Origin: Buxus sempervirens
Lineage: Eukaryota > Streptophyta > Magnoliopsida > Buxales > Buxaceae
Direction of reading: 5' to 3'
Assembly (NCBI GenBank): GCA_947561395.2
Contig: OX387183.1
Location: 40,964,901 to 41,028,900 of the forward strand
Length of the DNA stretch: 64,000 nt
Shown here: piece after piece, positions 24,715-33,568 of the stretch
Layout: every line of letters starts with the position of its first letter
Numbering within the stretch: the first letter of the stretch is position 1
The notes under the pieces: model-generated
Databases searched by the model: none
Told to the model about the DNA's origin: nothing
The model's input: only the letters and a program-made list of their open reading frames with translations
Translations under genes and position numbers: made by a program

Positions 24715-25090
24715 GAGTCGCCACTGCCTCAGAGGTGCAGGCACACACCAAGGTACCTATTCAGGTCTATTGTGTTTGGTCTGCGGCTTTTTAGAGATTT
24801 TGGCTAAGTCCTCGGTTACGTCCGGGGAAGTCCGAAGACACCCCGACCCGCCCCTTCGGTCTAACGGATCCCTCGGGTCTCCCTGGTTCAAGTCAACTCG
24901 GCTTCACCCGATTCCTAATCCAGCATGCACACTTTATTAGGTCTGAACGGGGACCACTGAAGGTGTAGGTCCCCTTTATTTTAATTGATTTTATTTTTAT
25001 TATTCATAAAGTGAAGTGGGTCAGATGTGGGCCCCGTTGGAAGGCCTACTAGATACCAAGTTGGGCCTAGGTTAGGCTCAATTCCCATGT
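24715..25090 (-). repeat. Inverted, diverged copy of the element 3 LTR end with PBS
   Basis: GAGTCGCCA at 24715-24723 is the reverse complement of the PBS core. The 370 bp to its right match, in inverted orientation, the LTR end at 21123-21492, with shared strings such as GGTCTGCGGCTT, AAGTCCGAAGACACCCC and CCCTCGGGTCTCCCT. Similarity is perhaps three-quarters by eye. It is truncated on the right by the LTR of element 4. Confidence 0.65.
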
Positions 25091-27055
25091 TGTGAGACAT
25101 GGGAAAATCACCGGGATGATTTTCCCTCCGTCAACACACTGGCTCAATGTAAAATGTGGGAGAGTCGTCACCATTCAGATTTTTGAGGTGTGAATGGACA
25201 CCAAAAGATTCAAAAATAATCAAAAAGAGCTAAAAGGCCAATTCTAGAGTAAAAATAACTCTTCTTGAAAATCAAATCCAGAGATGGGTAAGGGGATTAG
25301 ATTATGAATGGGGGAAGGTGTTAGGCACCCCCATTCACCCACACAAGGTGGTTGCCAAGTGTTGTTCATGCTAAAAAAAATAAGAAAGCTTGCTAAAAAT
25401 CATTAAAAACCTTGAAAAAGGACAAATGTATGATATCATCACATGAAAATCCAAATAAATTCCAGATCCTCCTTTATGTCAATATTACTTCTGGAATATC
25501 ACCAAAAGATGGAAATCAAAGCAAAAGTTGCTCAAAACCAAGTTGAGTTAAATCCGGAAAATTCGGTAAAAGCAAGAACCATTTGTCTTGAAATCATTCA
25601 AATCCAATTTAAATTGAATCAAACCAAATTCATTTGAAAGATTATGATAGATATAAGACTCATGCAAATTTTCAATCTATTCCGATTAAAATCCTAGGAG
25701 TTATTCTCCTTTGAAATTTGCTGCTGGAGATAATTAAAAGTGATAAGTGGGCAACTTTGGAAAATCATTTAGAAGAATCGGCTCCATATAAATTCATGAA
25801 ATTTGGTGTAAATTAAGTCTGTATGGCCATCTTTCAGATGAAACTAGCCTCATACAAAAATTCATTCGGATGTGCCTTGGGTGGTCTCCCGAACAGGGCC
25901 CGAAGATCATAGATTTACCCAGAAAAGTGCTGTTGAGCAGTTCTGAGTACATTTGTTACCAACAACACAAATGGAGTCAAACAATTATGAAACCAACTGG
26001 ATTTGAAACTAGACTTCCAAAGAAAAACTCAGAAACAAAAATCACTCGAATTGGACTTAAAACAAACACATGGCGCTCCGTCGAAGTGACAAGTTCCGTA
26101 TTCAGACATGAACTGTCCTATCAACTTTGACAGAGAGGTGTCAAAAATCCTCTTGATAGAAATTAATGAAATTTTACAGGCATAAATTAGACAGCCTCAC
26201 CTTTCCCATGGATTTATAATCACTCCAAAATTCATCCAAACGATGAAGTTACAAGTGTCCGAAGTTGGGGTACAGTTGCTGTCAAGTTAAGCATTTTTTG
26301 AAGAAAATCAATTCAAAAGAATGCTTGAGTGTGTGGGATCCTTGCAACATGAATTTAAAATCATTTAAACAAAGTCTAAAAAACCTCTAGAAAGTAATGG
26401 GGCACAAGTTTGGCTCACCATCCTCTTCGATTGGAAAGAATATGCCAAAAACCCCAAAATTGAGCAAAAAGTGCTCAATACCGAGAGGTTAGACCTAGAG
26501 ATCTTCAAAACTCAGATAAATCTGATTGAAATCTATTCAAAAATCATTGAATTATATTCCAGAATTGCTTGGGGCTATTTATTTCAGATCTACCACAATG
26601 ATGGCAATAGATCCAAAATACGAGCCAAATCCGATAAAAATGGGTGTTGTGTGTATGTGTAAAATCATATCTTTAACAACATAACCACATATAGCATGTA
26701 TTCATCAATCAAATGGGGTTCTATAACAACTTAGGGTTCCGTTCCATTATCGTTTCCCTTAGTTCTCTCTCCCCTTTAAACACGGTTCTTTAAGATAATC
26801 TTGGGGTACTTTGAATATGAAACGGTTTTCACAGATTCAAAAGGCTTATTCAAATAGGTTCTAACACTAGGATCAATCCCCAGTCTCGTTTCCCCTAGAT
26901 CCCGCCTTCACGTTTTACGGCTAGGGGGAGTCTCGAGGTACTTTGAGTAGGAGAAGGGTTTTCATACACATAGAAGAGGCCTTATTCAACAGAAAGGTAG
27001 AAGAAGAGATCTAGATCTAGAATGTGAAAACAGAAAAGTAAAGAGAGGTTTGAGG

Positions 27056-27189
27056 CTTACCTGGGCTTCTGGAAGCAAGACTGCAGCGGTTCCCCTCTTC
27101 ACTCGGAGCTTTTTGATCTCCAACATCTTGGTAAAAGTTCTTGACAAGAATTAATGGCCATTTGCTTGAGGAGGAGCCTCCTATTTATA
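27056..27189 (-). promoter_or_regulatory. LTR TATA box and splice donor, element 4
   Basis: TATAAATA is on the minus strand at 27189-27182 and a donor CAG/GTAAGC lies about 120 bp downstream near 27056-27064. The active copy would be in the 5' LTR, outside the window; this is its 3' LTR counterpart. Confidence 0.6.
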
Positions 27190-27355
27190 GGCAAAGGCTA
27201 GGGTTAGGGTTTGTATGATGGTAGACACAAAATGATGTCTAGAGTCTACCAACCTTAACCCTAAGGCTATTTCCGAGATTTCCACTCCTTTAATGAAGGA
27301 TATGATGGTAAAAAGTGAAAACTCTCGGAAAACCCTAATTTTGAGCAAAAATCAT

Positions 27356-27519
27356 GTATCTGACATATTAGGTTAGATACACGAGTGCCTATATGTATCC
27401 GACATATGATGTCGGATACATTAAGAGCATATGTTGGATACATTAAGAGCCGCTTATATCCGACTTAAGTTGTCGGATATGAAGAAGTATGCTTGTATCC
27501 GACCTGAGTTGTCGGATAC
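27356..27519. repeat. 39-bp-period palindrome array in the LTR of element 4
   Basis: Units of 25 bp (9-N7-9) with GTATCCGAC/GTCGGATAC half-sites start at 27356, 27395, 27456 and 27495, with 14-bp spacers. A right half-site GTTGGATAC at 27433-27441 marks a fifth unit shortened by deletion, still 14 bp before the next. The unit at 27456 has both outer bases changed to A/T, keeping the symmetry. The array lies 167-337 bp upstream of the TATA box. Confidence 0.92.
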
Positions 27520-27622
27520 AAGGAAAAAGGCCTATTTTCTCAAATTTTGTGATGGTTTCAAAGGGAATAATGATTTTTGCCAATTATTTATCATCTTTAT
27601 TGTGCAATTTGGGGTGTCTACA

Positions 27623-27640
27623 ACTGCCCCTCTTTGCGGG
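27623..27640 (-). other. Polypurine tract of element 4
   Basis: On the minus strand GCAAAGAGGGGCAGT directly precedes the LTR start TGTAGACACC. This is the usual plus-strand primer position. Confidence 0.75.
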
Positions 27641-27793
27641 AATTGCGAAGCAATGAGCTGCAAAGATTAGACAAGCCCAAATTGCACTCCCTTAACCATG
27701 ATTTGCTTGGTTCAATTCAATTTTGCAAAATAATTTTTGGGTGAAGATTTGCCAAAAAGCCCTAACTTTAAGGGGGCATCTCTCCAAGAGGTC

Positions 27794-27835
27794 TTAAATT
27801 CCACTAAGCTCTCGTGGCTATGAAGTAGATTTTAA
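27794..27835 (-). other. 3' hairpin 1 with conserved 18-nt loop
   Basis: Arms TTAAATTCCACT and AGTAGATTTTAA (10 of 12 pair) enclose AAGCTCTCGTGGCTATGA, written on the plus strand. The loop differs by one base from that of hairpin 3. It lies 172 bp inside the 3' LTR. Confidence 0.7.
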
Positions 27836-27935
27836 ACCCAAAATAAGATTTTTGAAAACTGATTTTTTATCAAACCAAATTAAAAATTGAATGAATATTT
27901 TCCTTTTGACCAGCACATTTCCCCCAAGTTGTCCC

Positions 27936-27973
27936 AAATTCCACTGAGCTCTCGTGGCTGTGAAGTGGATTTT
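27936..27973 (-). other. 3' hairpin 2 with conserved 18-nt loop
   Basis: Arms AAATTCCACT and AGTGGATTTT (9 of 10 pair) enclose GAGCTCTCGTGGCTGTGA. It is similar in stem to hairpin 1, perhaps by duplication. Confidence 0.7.
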
Positions 27974-28107
27974 AAGCCAAAATAGGGTTTTTTGTGAAAA
28001 TAGCAGATTTTGTAGCACACATTTTTTTCCTTCTCAAACCCAATGCAAAGAATTGAAAATTCCAATAATATATTCCTCTCCTTCAAGATTTATAAAAAAT
28101 CATGCAA

Positions 28108-28145
28108 TTTTGGGGTGTCTACAACTACCCCTCTTTGCTGGAGTT
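28108..28145 (-). other. Second LTR-end/polypurine motif in element 4
   Basis: TTTTGGGGTGTCTACA followed by ACTACCCCTCTTTGC repeats the junction at 27607-27640, 501 bp further inside. It may be a partial duplication or a trace of a template switch. Confidence 0.7.
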
Positions 28146-28317
28146 GTAGCACAATGAACAGCAAAGAATAGGCACAACTCAAAATTGCACATTTGAAAGA
28201 CACCTCATTAATTGAACTTGCTTTGGTCAAACAAATGAGTGATAAAAAACATGGATTTGAAGATAGCCAATGAAACCCCTGCTGTCTATAGCCTGACGGG
28301 GTGGCGTCTCTTCCTTA

Positions 28318-28363
28318 TCTCAGATTTCTTTGAGCTCTCGTGGCTATGAAAAGAAATCTGAGA
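28318..28363 (-). other. 3' hairpin 3, perfect 14-bp stem with conserved loop
   Basis: TCTCAGATTTCTTT (28318-28331) pairs fully with AAAGAAATCTGAGA (28350-28363) around GAGCTCTCGTGGCTATGA. The stem sequence is unrelated to those of hairpins 1 and 2 while the loop is the same. Confidence 0.8.
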
Positions 28364-29910
28364 CAAGCAAATTTTGAAAAGAATGTGGATTTAAAATTGA
28401 CCTCTGCAAACTCAATTGTTTTTGATGTTTTTCAACCATAAGGAAGGAAATATTTTATTGAATTTTCCTGATTGATTTTCTTATTTGATTTACCTGGGTA
28501 CCATTTGATGCCCAAACCTGTGCTTGAATATTCTGCAACTTGCTTTTGCTTCTTCATCTTTTTGCTCTCTCAATAAGGATGTATGTGCCATTGCTGCCCA
28601 TAGCCTGCCTTCATTCTTTTCAACTGCTCAAGTGAATGCCTCTTCTTGATTGATGGATTTGAAAATCATGATCTGTTGATCTAACCTCATGCCCTTACAA
28701 TCCATGATCTCTTATTCATGCCTTCTTACTGCTCCAGTAAAATCCTTCTTCAGAATTGGAAACCCTTGTTTAAAGGAGAAAACATGTAACTGCTTCAAAG
28801 CTTCCTTTTTTTTCTCAAATCCGAAGACTAAGGCCTGACTGCTTCTTCCAGATGCTGTAATTTATTTCAATGAAAACCCAAAGGGAAAGACTTTGAGCAT
28901 GCCCCGATTTTTGGTTGCTTGAAGAAGTACTTGCCCCTCAGCAGAGATATCCCTTCTTCTTCTTTTTTTCTTTTCCTCCTCTTTTTTATTTTTTTACCTT
29001 TGCCAAAAAGAAACCCTGATAAAGGAATGCAAATACAAAAATAGGTTTTATACTAGTGGCCTCAGAATTCTCTAATGCTTGCAAAACCAATGTTTTTATG
29101 AAAAGACATAGATGTTCATCATAGGCCAAAAATATATATATATATTTTTTGCTTTTTTGTGTTTTTATATATTTTTTTTTTGAAAAATGATCCAACCACT
29201 TATTAGCATATAGTCCAAAAGAATTAAAATCAAGTTGAATAATGAGAAGATTATTTCAGAAAATGAAGAAAGACCGAAATAAGCCTTCAGAACCTTTAGA
29301 ATCATCCCCATGAGCATCGGCTTGTCAATTGATGCTCTAGATATGACGACTCTTTCAATTTGACTATTTTGCCCCAGTCTAGAAAGACATTTTCCTTCAT
29401 CCAATTGAAGAGCAATTTTTTCTCCATTGTATCCATGATATGAGAATTTATGACTTCAACTTCAGCCATAATTTCCTAATGGCAATTTTGATGGCCATCA
29501 ACTTGTTGATAGATGATTCATATCATAGTTCTGATTATGTTGCTTCAGTCTTGAAAAGAGAATTTTCCTCAATCACTCGAAAAGTGACTGTATCTCAAAA
29601 TAACCACCAACATGAGGACTTCACCTAGATCCATGCCAATTCTGGACTTTCCTCTTTGACGATTTCCTTCTTGTAGATAGCTGATTATTTGCCATGTAGC
29701 GCCCTTTCGGGTTTTCACTACATTTTCTCCATTTTTTCTTTTTTCTTTTTTTTTAATCCTTCATCACTGGCAACTATGTAGTCAAAACTGCCTTAATTCA
29801 AAATTTCTTAATCAAAGAGGACTTATGAATGGGATGAAATGAAGGCTTGGTGTTTGTTTAGAAAGAAAAGGAATAAAAGGCTCAAATACCAGATGATCAA
29901 ATGGGTTAAC
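28364..29910 (-). other. Non-coding 3' part of element 4
   Basis: T-rich on the plus strand with no gene. The stretch from about 28980 to 29850 parallels 38650-39250 of element 5 (shared string GGCCTCAGAATTCTC), so it is the region that follows pol in the full-length relative. Element 5 is inserted at its right end. Confidence 0.6.
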
Positions 29911-31205
29911 TGTGAGACATGGGAAAAAATCAAATCCAATGACTTCCTCAATCATCACACGAGATTACATAAAACAAAGAGTCGTCACCATTCAATTTAG
30001 GTGTGAATGGACACCAAAATATCAAATAAGCACAAAAGACAATTTTAGGGTAAAAATAACCCTACTAAAAAAACAACCAGAGAAGGGTAAGGGGATTAGG
30101 TTATGAACAGGGGAAGGTGTTAGGCACCCCTATTCATCCACACAAGGTAGTTGCCAGGTATTGTTCATGTTAAATTAAAGGAAAAAAGCTTGCTATAAAA
30201 ATCAGGAAAAATCACAAAAAAGACAAAAATATATGGTCTTTTCATATGAATAGTCTGATTGATCCAGAACTTTCAAATATGATCATACCATTCCTAGGGT
30301 TTCATGTTCAAAATAAAATTGAGATAAAATCAAATAAAATCAATTTAAAGTTAAAAATCCAAAAATCTGGTTTCAAGTTAAATTCTAGAAATCTAGAAAA
30401 ATATGATTTTTATAAAATATTTCAAAATTGAACTTGAATAGTCTTGGACATAGATATAGCTCAAATTTTACATTAAATCAAAAAATCAAAACCAAAAATA
30501 CCCACGTTGATGAAGAAAATCAAAAGGGGAGAATTTAGACCGTAGGGTCTTCTCTCAATAATGAAAAACGATTTAAAAACCACATCATGAAACCCTAGAA
30601 TTTATTTTCAGGCTTTTGGATCCAGATCTACCATATTGATCATGATAAATCCAAGATCTTAGCCTAAAATCACAAAAATCACGAAAACAGTGCTGTAGGT
30701 GCAAATATGTGAAAAATCCAAATTTTATAAAAAAGTGGGGATCTCATGCTATAAACATCATAGATTCATGTGATTCATTCAGATATATCATAAAAAGCAA
30801 TAAAACATGATCAAGATATTTAAAACAGCCACATCTCACAGATTAGAGCACATTGGGGTCTACCCTACGGATCCACGTGTTCTCTTTTCTCCTAGCTCTC
30901 CCTTCACGTTTTACGGCTAGAGAGGATTCTTGAGGTACTTGGAGATGGGTTTGGGTATGCAAATACAATCAAAGGCTTTATTCTATAAAAAAGAGGAGAA
31001 AAACAGATATGGGGTTCTATTCTAGGGATCCACCTGTTCTCTTTTCCCCTAGCTCTCTCTTCACGTTTTACGGCTAGAGAGACTCTTGAGGTACTTAGAG
31101 ACAAGTTTAGGAATACTAGATACAAAAGATGGCCTTATTCTATAAAAAAAGGAGAAGATCCTATTATCTCTAGAATTGAAGACAGAAAATAAAAGGGAAA
31201 AGGGA

Positions 31206-31314
31206 CTTACCTGGATTGAGCAAGCAGGGCAGCAGGGATTCCTCTCTTCTTTTGGAGCTTCTTAGACTTCAAATTTTCGTGGCCTTTTGCTTGAGGAAAG
31301 GCCCTCTATTTATA
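31206..31314 (-). promoter_or_regulatory. TATA box and splice donor in the 3' LTR of element 5
   Basis: TATAAATA on the minus strand at 31314-31307 and CAG/GTAAGT at about 31214-31206. It is the same arrangement as in the 5' LTR copy at 54843-54951. Confidence 0.6.
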
Positions 31315-31528
31315 GGCAAACCCAGGGGTATGGTTGGTCCAAGGTTTGGCAAGATAGAGTTTCAGTTTGAGTTAAACACAAGATCATGCCCATCCTTTAT
31401 CCACAAAGATATTTCGCACGAATAAAATATATAATTCGCTCATTTAAAGGGATATTGGACTAAAGATAAGGCTTAGAAATCGAAAGAAGAACAGAACTCG
31501 CACGAGTCTGATGCGCCTGTAAATGATT

Positions 31529-31626
31529 TACGGTCCTACGATGTCCGTATATGTATTACGGGCACAGCGTGCCCATATATAAAATTCGGGCGCGCTTAGC
31601 CCGTAGATACAATACGGTCAAGGCTC
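31529..31626. repeat. 28-bp-period palindrome array in the 3' LTR of element 5
   Basis: 21-bp units start at 31529, 31557, 31585 and 31613, exactly 28 bp apart. Arms are TACGGTC/GTCCGTA, TACGGGC/GCCCATA and TTCGGGC/GCCCGTA, and the fourth unit is a left half only. Confidence 0.92.
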
Positions 31627-31721
31627 AACTTATTGATTTTCATGCATTTTTTGCCTATTTTAAATTCCAATTAATGTTTTTATTATTTTCTCATTTTGTA
31701 GTGCAATTTGGGGTGTCTACA

Positions 31722-31739
31722 ACTGCCCCCTTTTTGTTG
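31722..31739 (-). other. Polypurine tract of element 5
   Basis: On the minus strand ACAAAAAGGGGGCAGT abuts the LTR start TGTAGACACC. Confidence 0.8.
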
Positions 31740-31909
31740 GTAATTGGAACCAATTACAAGCAGAGAGAAAAAAATGACCCACCAATTGCACTTTTTGAGA
31801 TCTTTGTTTTACTATTTGCACTTTGCAAGGATTAAAAGGATGAAAAAGGATTTATTGTGGAAGATTTGCTAGAAGTCCCTCAGCTTAAGGGCCAAATCCT
31901 CCTCTCTCC

Positions 31910-31941
31910 TCTCACTGAGCTCTCGTGGCTATGATGTGAGA
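31910..31941 (-). other. 3' hairpin 4 with conserved 18-nt loop (element 5)
   Basis: TCTCAC and GTGAGA pair, with one T-T mismatch next to the loop GAGCTCTCGTGGCTATGA at 31917-31934. The loop is identical to that of hairpin 3 in element 4, but the stem is different and shorter. Outer pairing may continue (CAAAT/ATTTG) past a pyrimidine insertion in the left arm. Confidence 0.65.
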
Positions 31942-32078
31942 TTTGAGACAAAATTTTTTAAACAAAAGTGGGTAAGGTGGCAATCCTTGCAACTTACAAC
32001 TAATATGGACATTAATCTCCTGAAAAGTGTGGAGAAAATAATAAAATATGCAATTTTCTGCTTCGCCAGTATTTTCAT

Positions 32079-32170
32079 TACGGACAGGTTATGCCCGTAA
32101 TGTTTCTACGGGAGGTTGGGACCTTGTTACCTCCGCGGGCGTCTGCTGCCCGTACTGTCTTTACGGATTT
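32079..32170. repeat. Palindrome array upstream of antisense gene 1
   Basis: TACGGAC-N7-GCCCGTA at 32079, a unit with a decayed right half at 32107, CGCGGGC-N7-GCCCGTA at 32134, and a left half at 32162. Steps are 28, 27 and 28 bp. It is the same motif as in the LTR and leader, now about 1.4 kb before the antisense start codon and directly ahead of its putative leader. Confidence 0.85.
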
Positions 32171-33568
32171 TGGCTTCCTTTCTTAACCGCGGCCGCGACT
32201 TCTTCTTCATTTCTGTCCGCACTTCAGCCCTATCTTCTCTGATTTCTCTGTGACCGCAAACCCTATTACGGTTTTTCCTCTTCCATTGACCGCACTTGTC
32301 TTCTCCGGCGACACTCAACTTCTCCGGCGACCACTGTTATCTCCGGCGACTACTGTTTCCTCCATTGAACCCAGCGACGACTGATTCCTCCGGGGATTCT
32401 TTGCTTCTTCATCCACTGCCGTGGCTGTGATCAGGCTTTTGGGTGTGCTTCGAATCTCTTCAACCAATTGTGGTCACTCTTTGAAGCTCCGGTATAGTAA
32501 GAGTTCCCACTTTGCTTGCCACATTTCATCCATTTCGATTGAACCAAGTGAGTGGCCGAAATCCCTCTGAGCTTTTCTTATGAACAATGTATGCAACAAT
32601 GAAATTTTTGCTCTTGATTGAACCGAATGTTTACTTTGTCTACATTAGCCTGATTTGATTCGAAATTTCTATGCCCTTGAATTCTGGAATGATTAAACTC
32701 CCCAACATTGGTTTGTTCATCATTGCGACCTGCTGATTTTTCTTATATCCGAAATGATGCTTGCATTTTCCTGACTCTTGAATGAGAAATGATTATCTCC
32801 ATCTGTAGATTTTCTGTTTTCATGTTTATTGTTGACAAGCGTGCTTATTTGTTCCCAAATTTCTGATGGATCCATGCTTGACCTTTTAGGCTAATTCTTT
32901 GCATTTTCTACTCTTGCATCAGATTGTAAACTCTTGACTAATTTGAATTCCCCAAATGTGGGTTTATGTCCATTCTGCCTTCTGAATGTTCTTGAGGGCT
33001 ATGGACAATTTTCCTTCTTGAATGCCCTTACCAAATGACCGTGTGCCTTTATAACTTATTTTGCTTGCTATCTCCACACCGGCTTTAGACTTGTGATGCT
33101 GCCATGCCTGTTCGGATTTGGATTTTACTCTCTTGAATCAAACAAGAATCAATTATTGACTCAATCGATATGAAAATATCTTGGTATGAAACAGGTAATC
33201 TTCGTGCCAATTTAAGCATGCTTTGACTATCCTGAAACCAAGTAAAATACATGATTAAACATTTTAGAGACAAAATAAACTCTAATCTCAGAATCTAAAT
33301 TTTAATAAGCACTTTTCTTCTTTCTCTTGTGTTTCTTTGTTGTATAAGAATAACACATAAGAAAACAACAACAAAGAGATAGTAAAGTATCTCCAAAACA
33401 AAATTTTGGTGCACAGAAGGAAATCCTCTTTGGTAGAATCCCGGTTTGTTTGTACTTCTGATGCATTTCCCTTTCCAATCCTGTGAACAATTAAACTTGG
33501 TTAACATGAAAATCAATCAATTAAAATTTTAACAAGAATAATTAACATCTCCCTGATTTGAACTATAG
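32171..33568 (+). other. Putative promoter and 5' leader of antisense gene 1
   Basis: CT-rich sequence with three TCTCCGGCGAC repeats (about 32300-32350) is followed by a donor-like CCAA/GTGAGT near 32549 and by an acceptor-like ACTATAG directly before the ATG at 33569. This would give a leader intron of about 1 kb. No coding frame is supported. The reading is inference from splice-site-like motifs. Confidence 0.4.

Larger units (their letters stand above)
25091..27622 (-). repeat. 3' LTR of element 4
   Basis: Bounded by TGTGAGACATGG and GGGGTGTCTACA, 2532 bp. Its left 870 bp correspond to 63132-64000 with a few percent differences by eye. Ends are nearly the same as in elements 1 and 5, but the body is a different family. 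Short open frames are not conserved. Confidence 0.88.
29911..31721 (-). repeat. 3' LTR of element 5
   Basis: TGTGAGACATGG to GGGGTGTCTACA, 1811 bp. It is nearly identical to 53549-55358; the first 150 bases show about five differences by eye. This suggests a fairly recent insertion compared with element 1, whose LTR is much more diverged. Confidence 0.92.

Noticed and set aside
27356..27519. Regularly spaced palindromic repeats suggesting a CRISPR array
   Set aside because: The spacers are short, constant in length and AT-rich, the units lie inside plant LTRs, and no cas gene is present.
29121..29180. AT dinucleotide and T runs as a possible origin or matrix site
   Set aside because: Simple low-complexity sequence inside a non-coding retroelement region with no further support.
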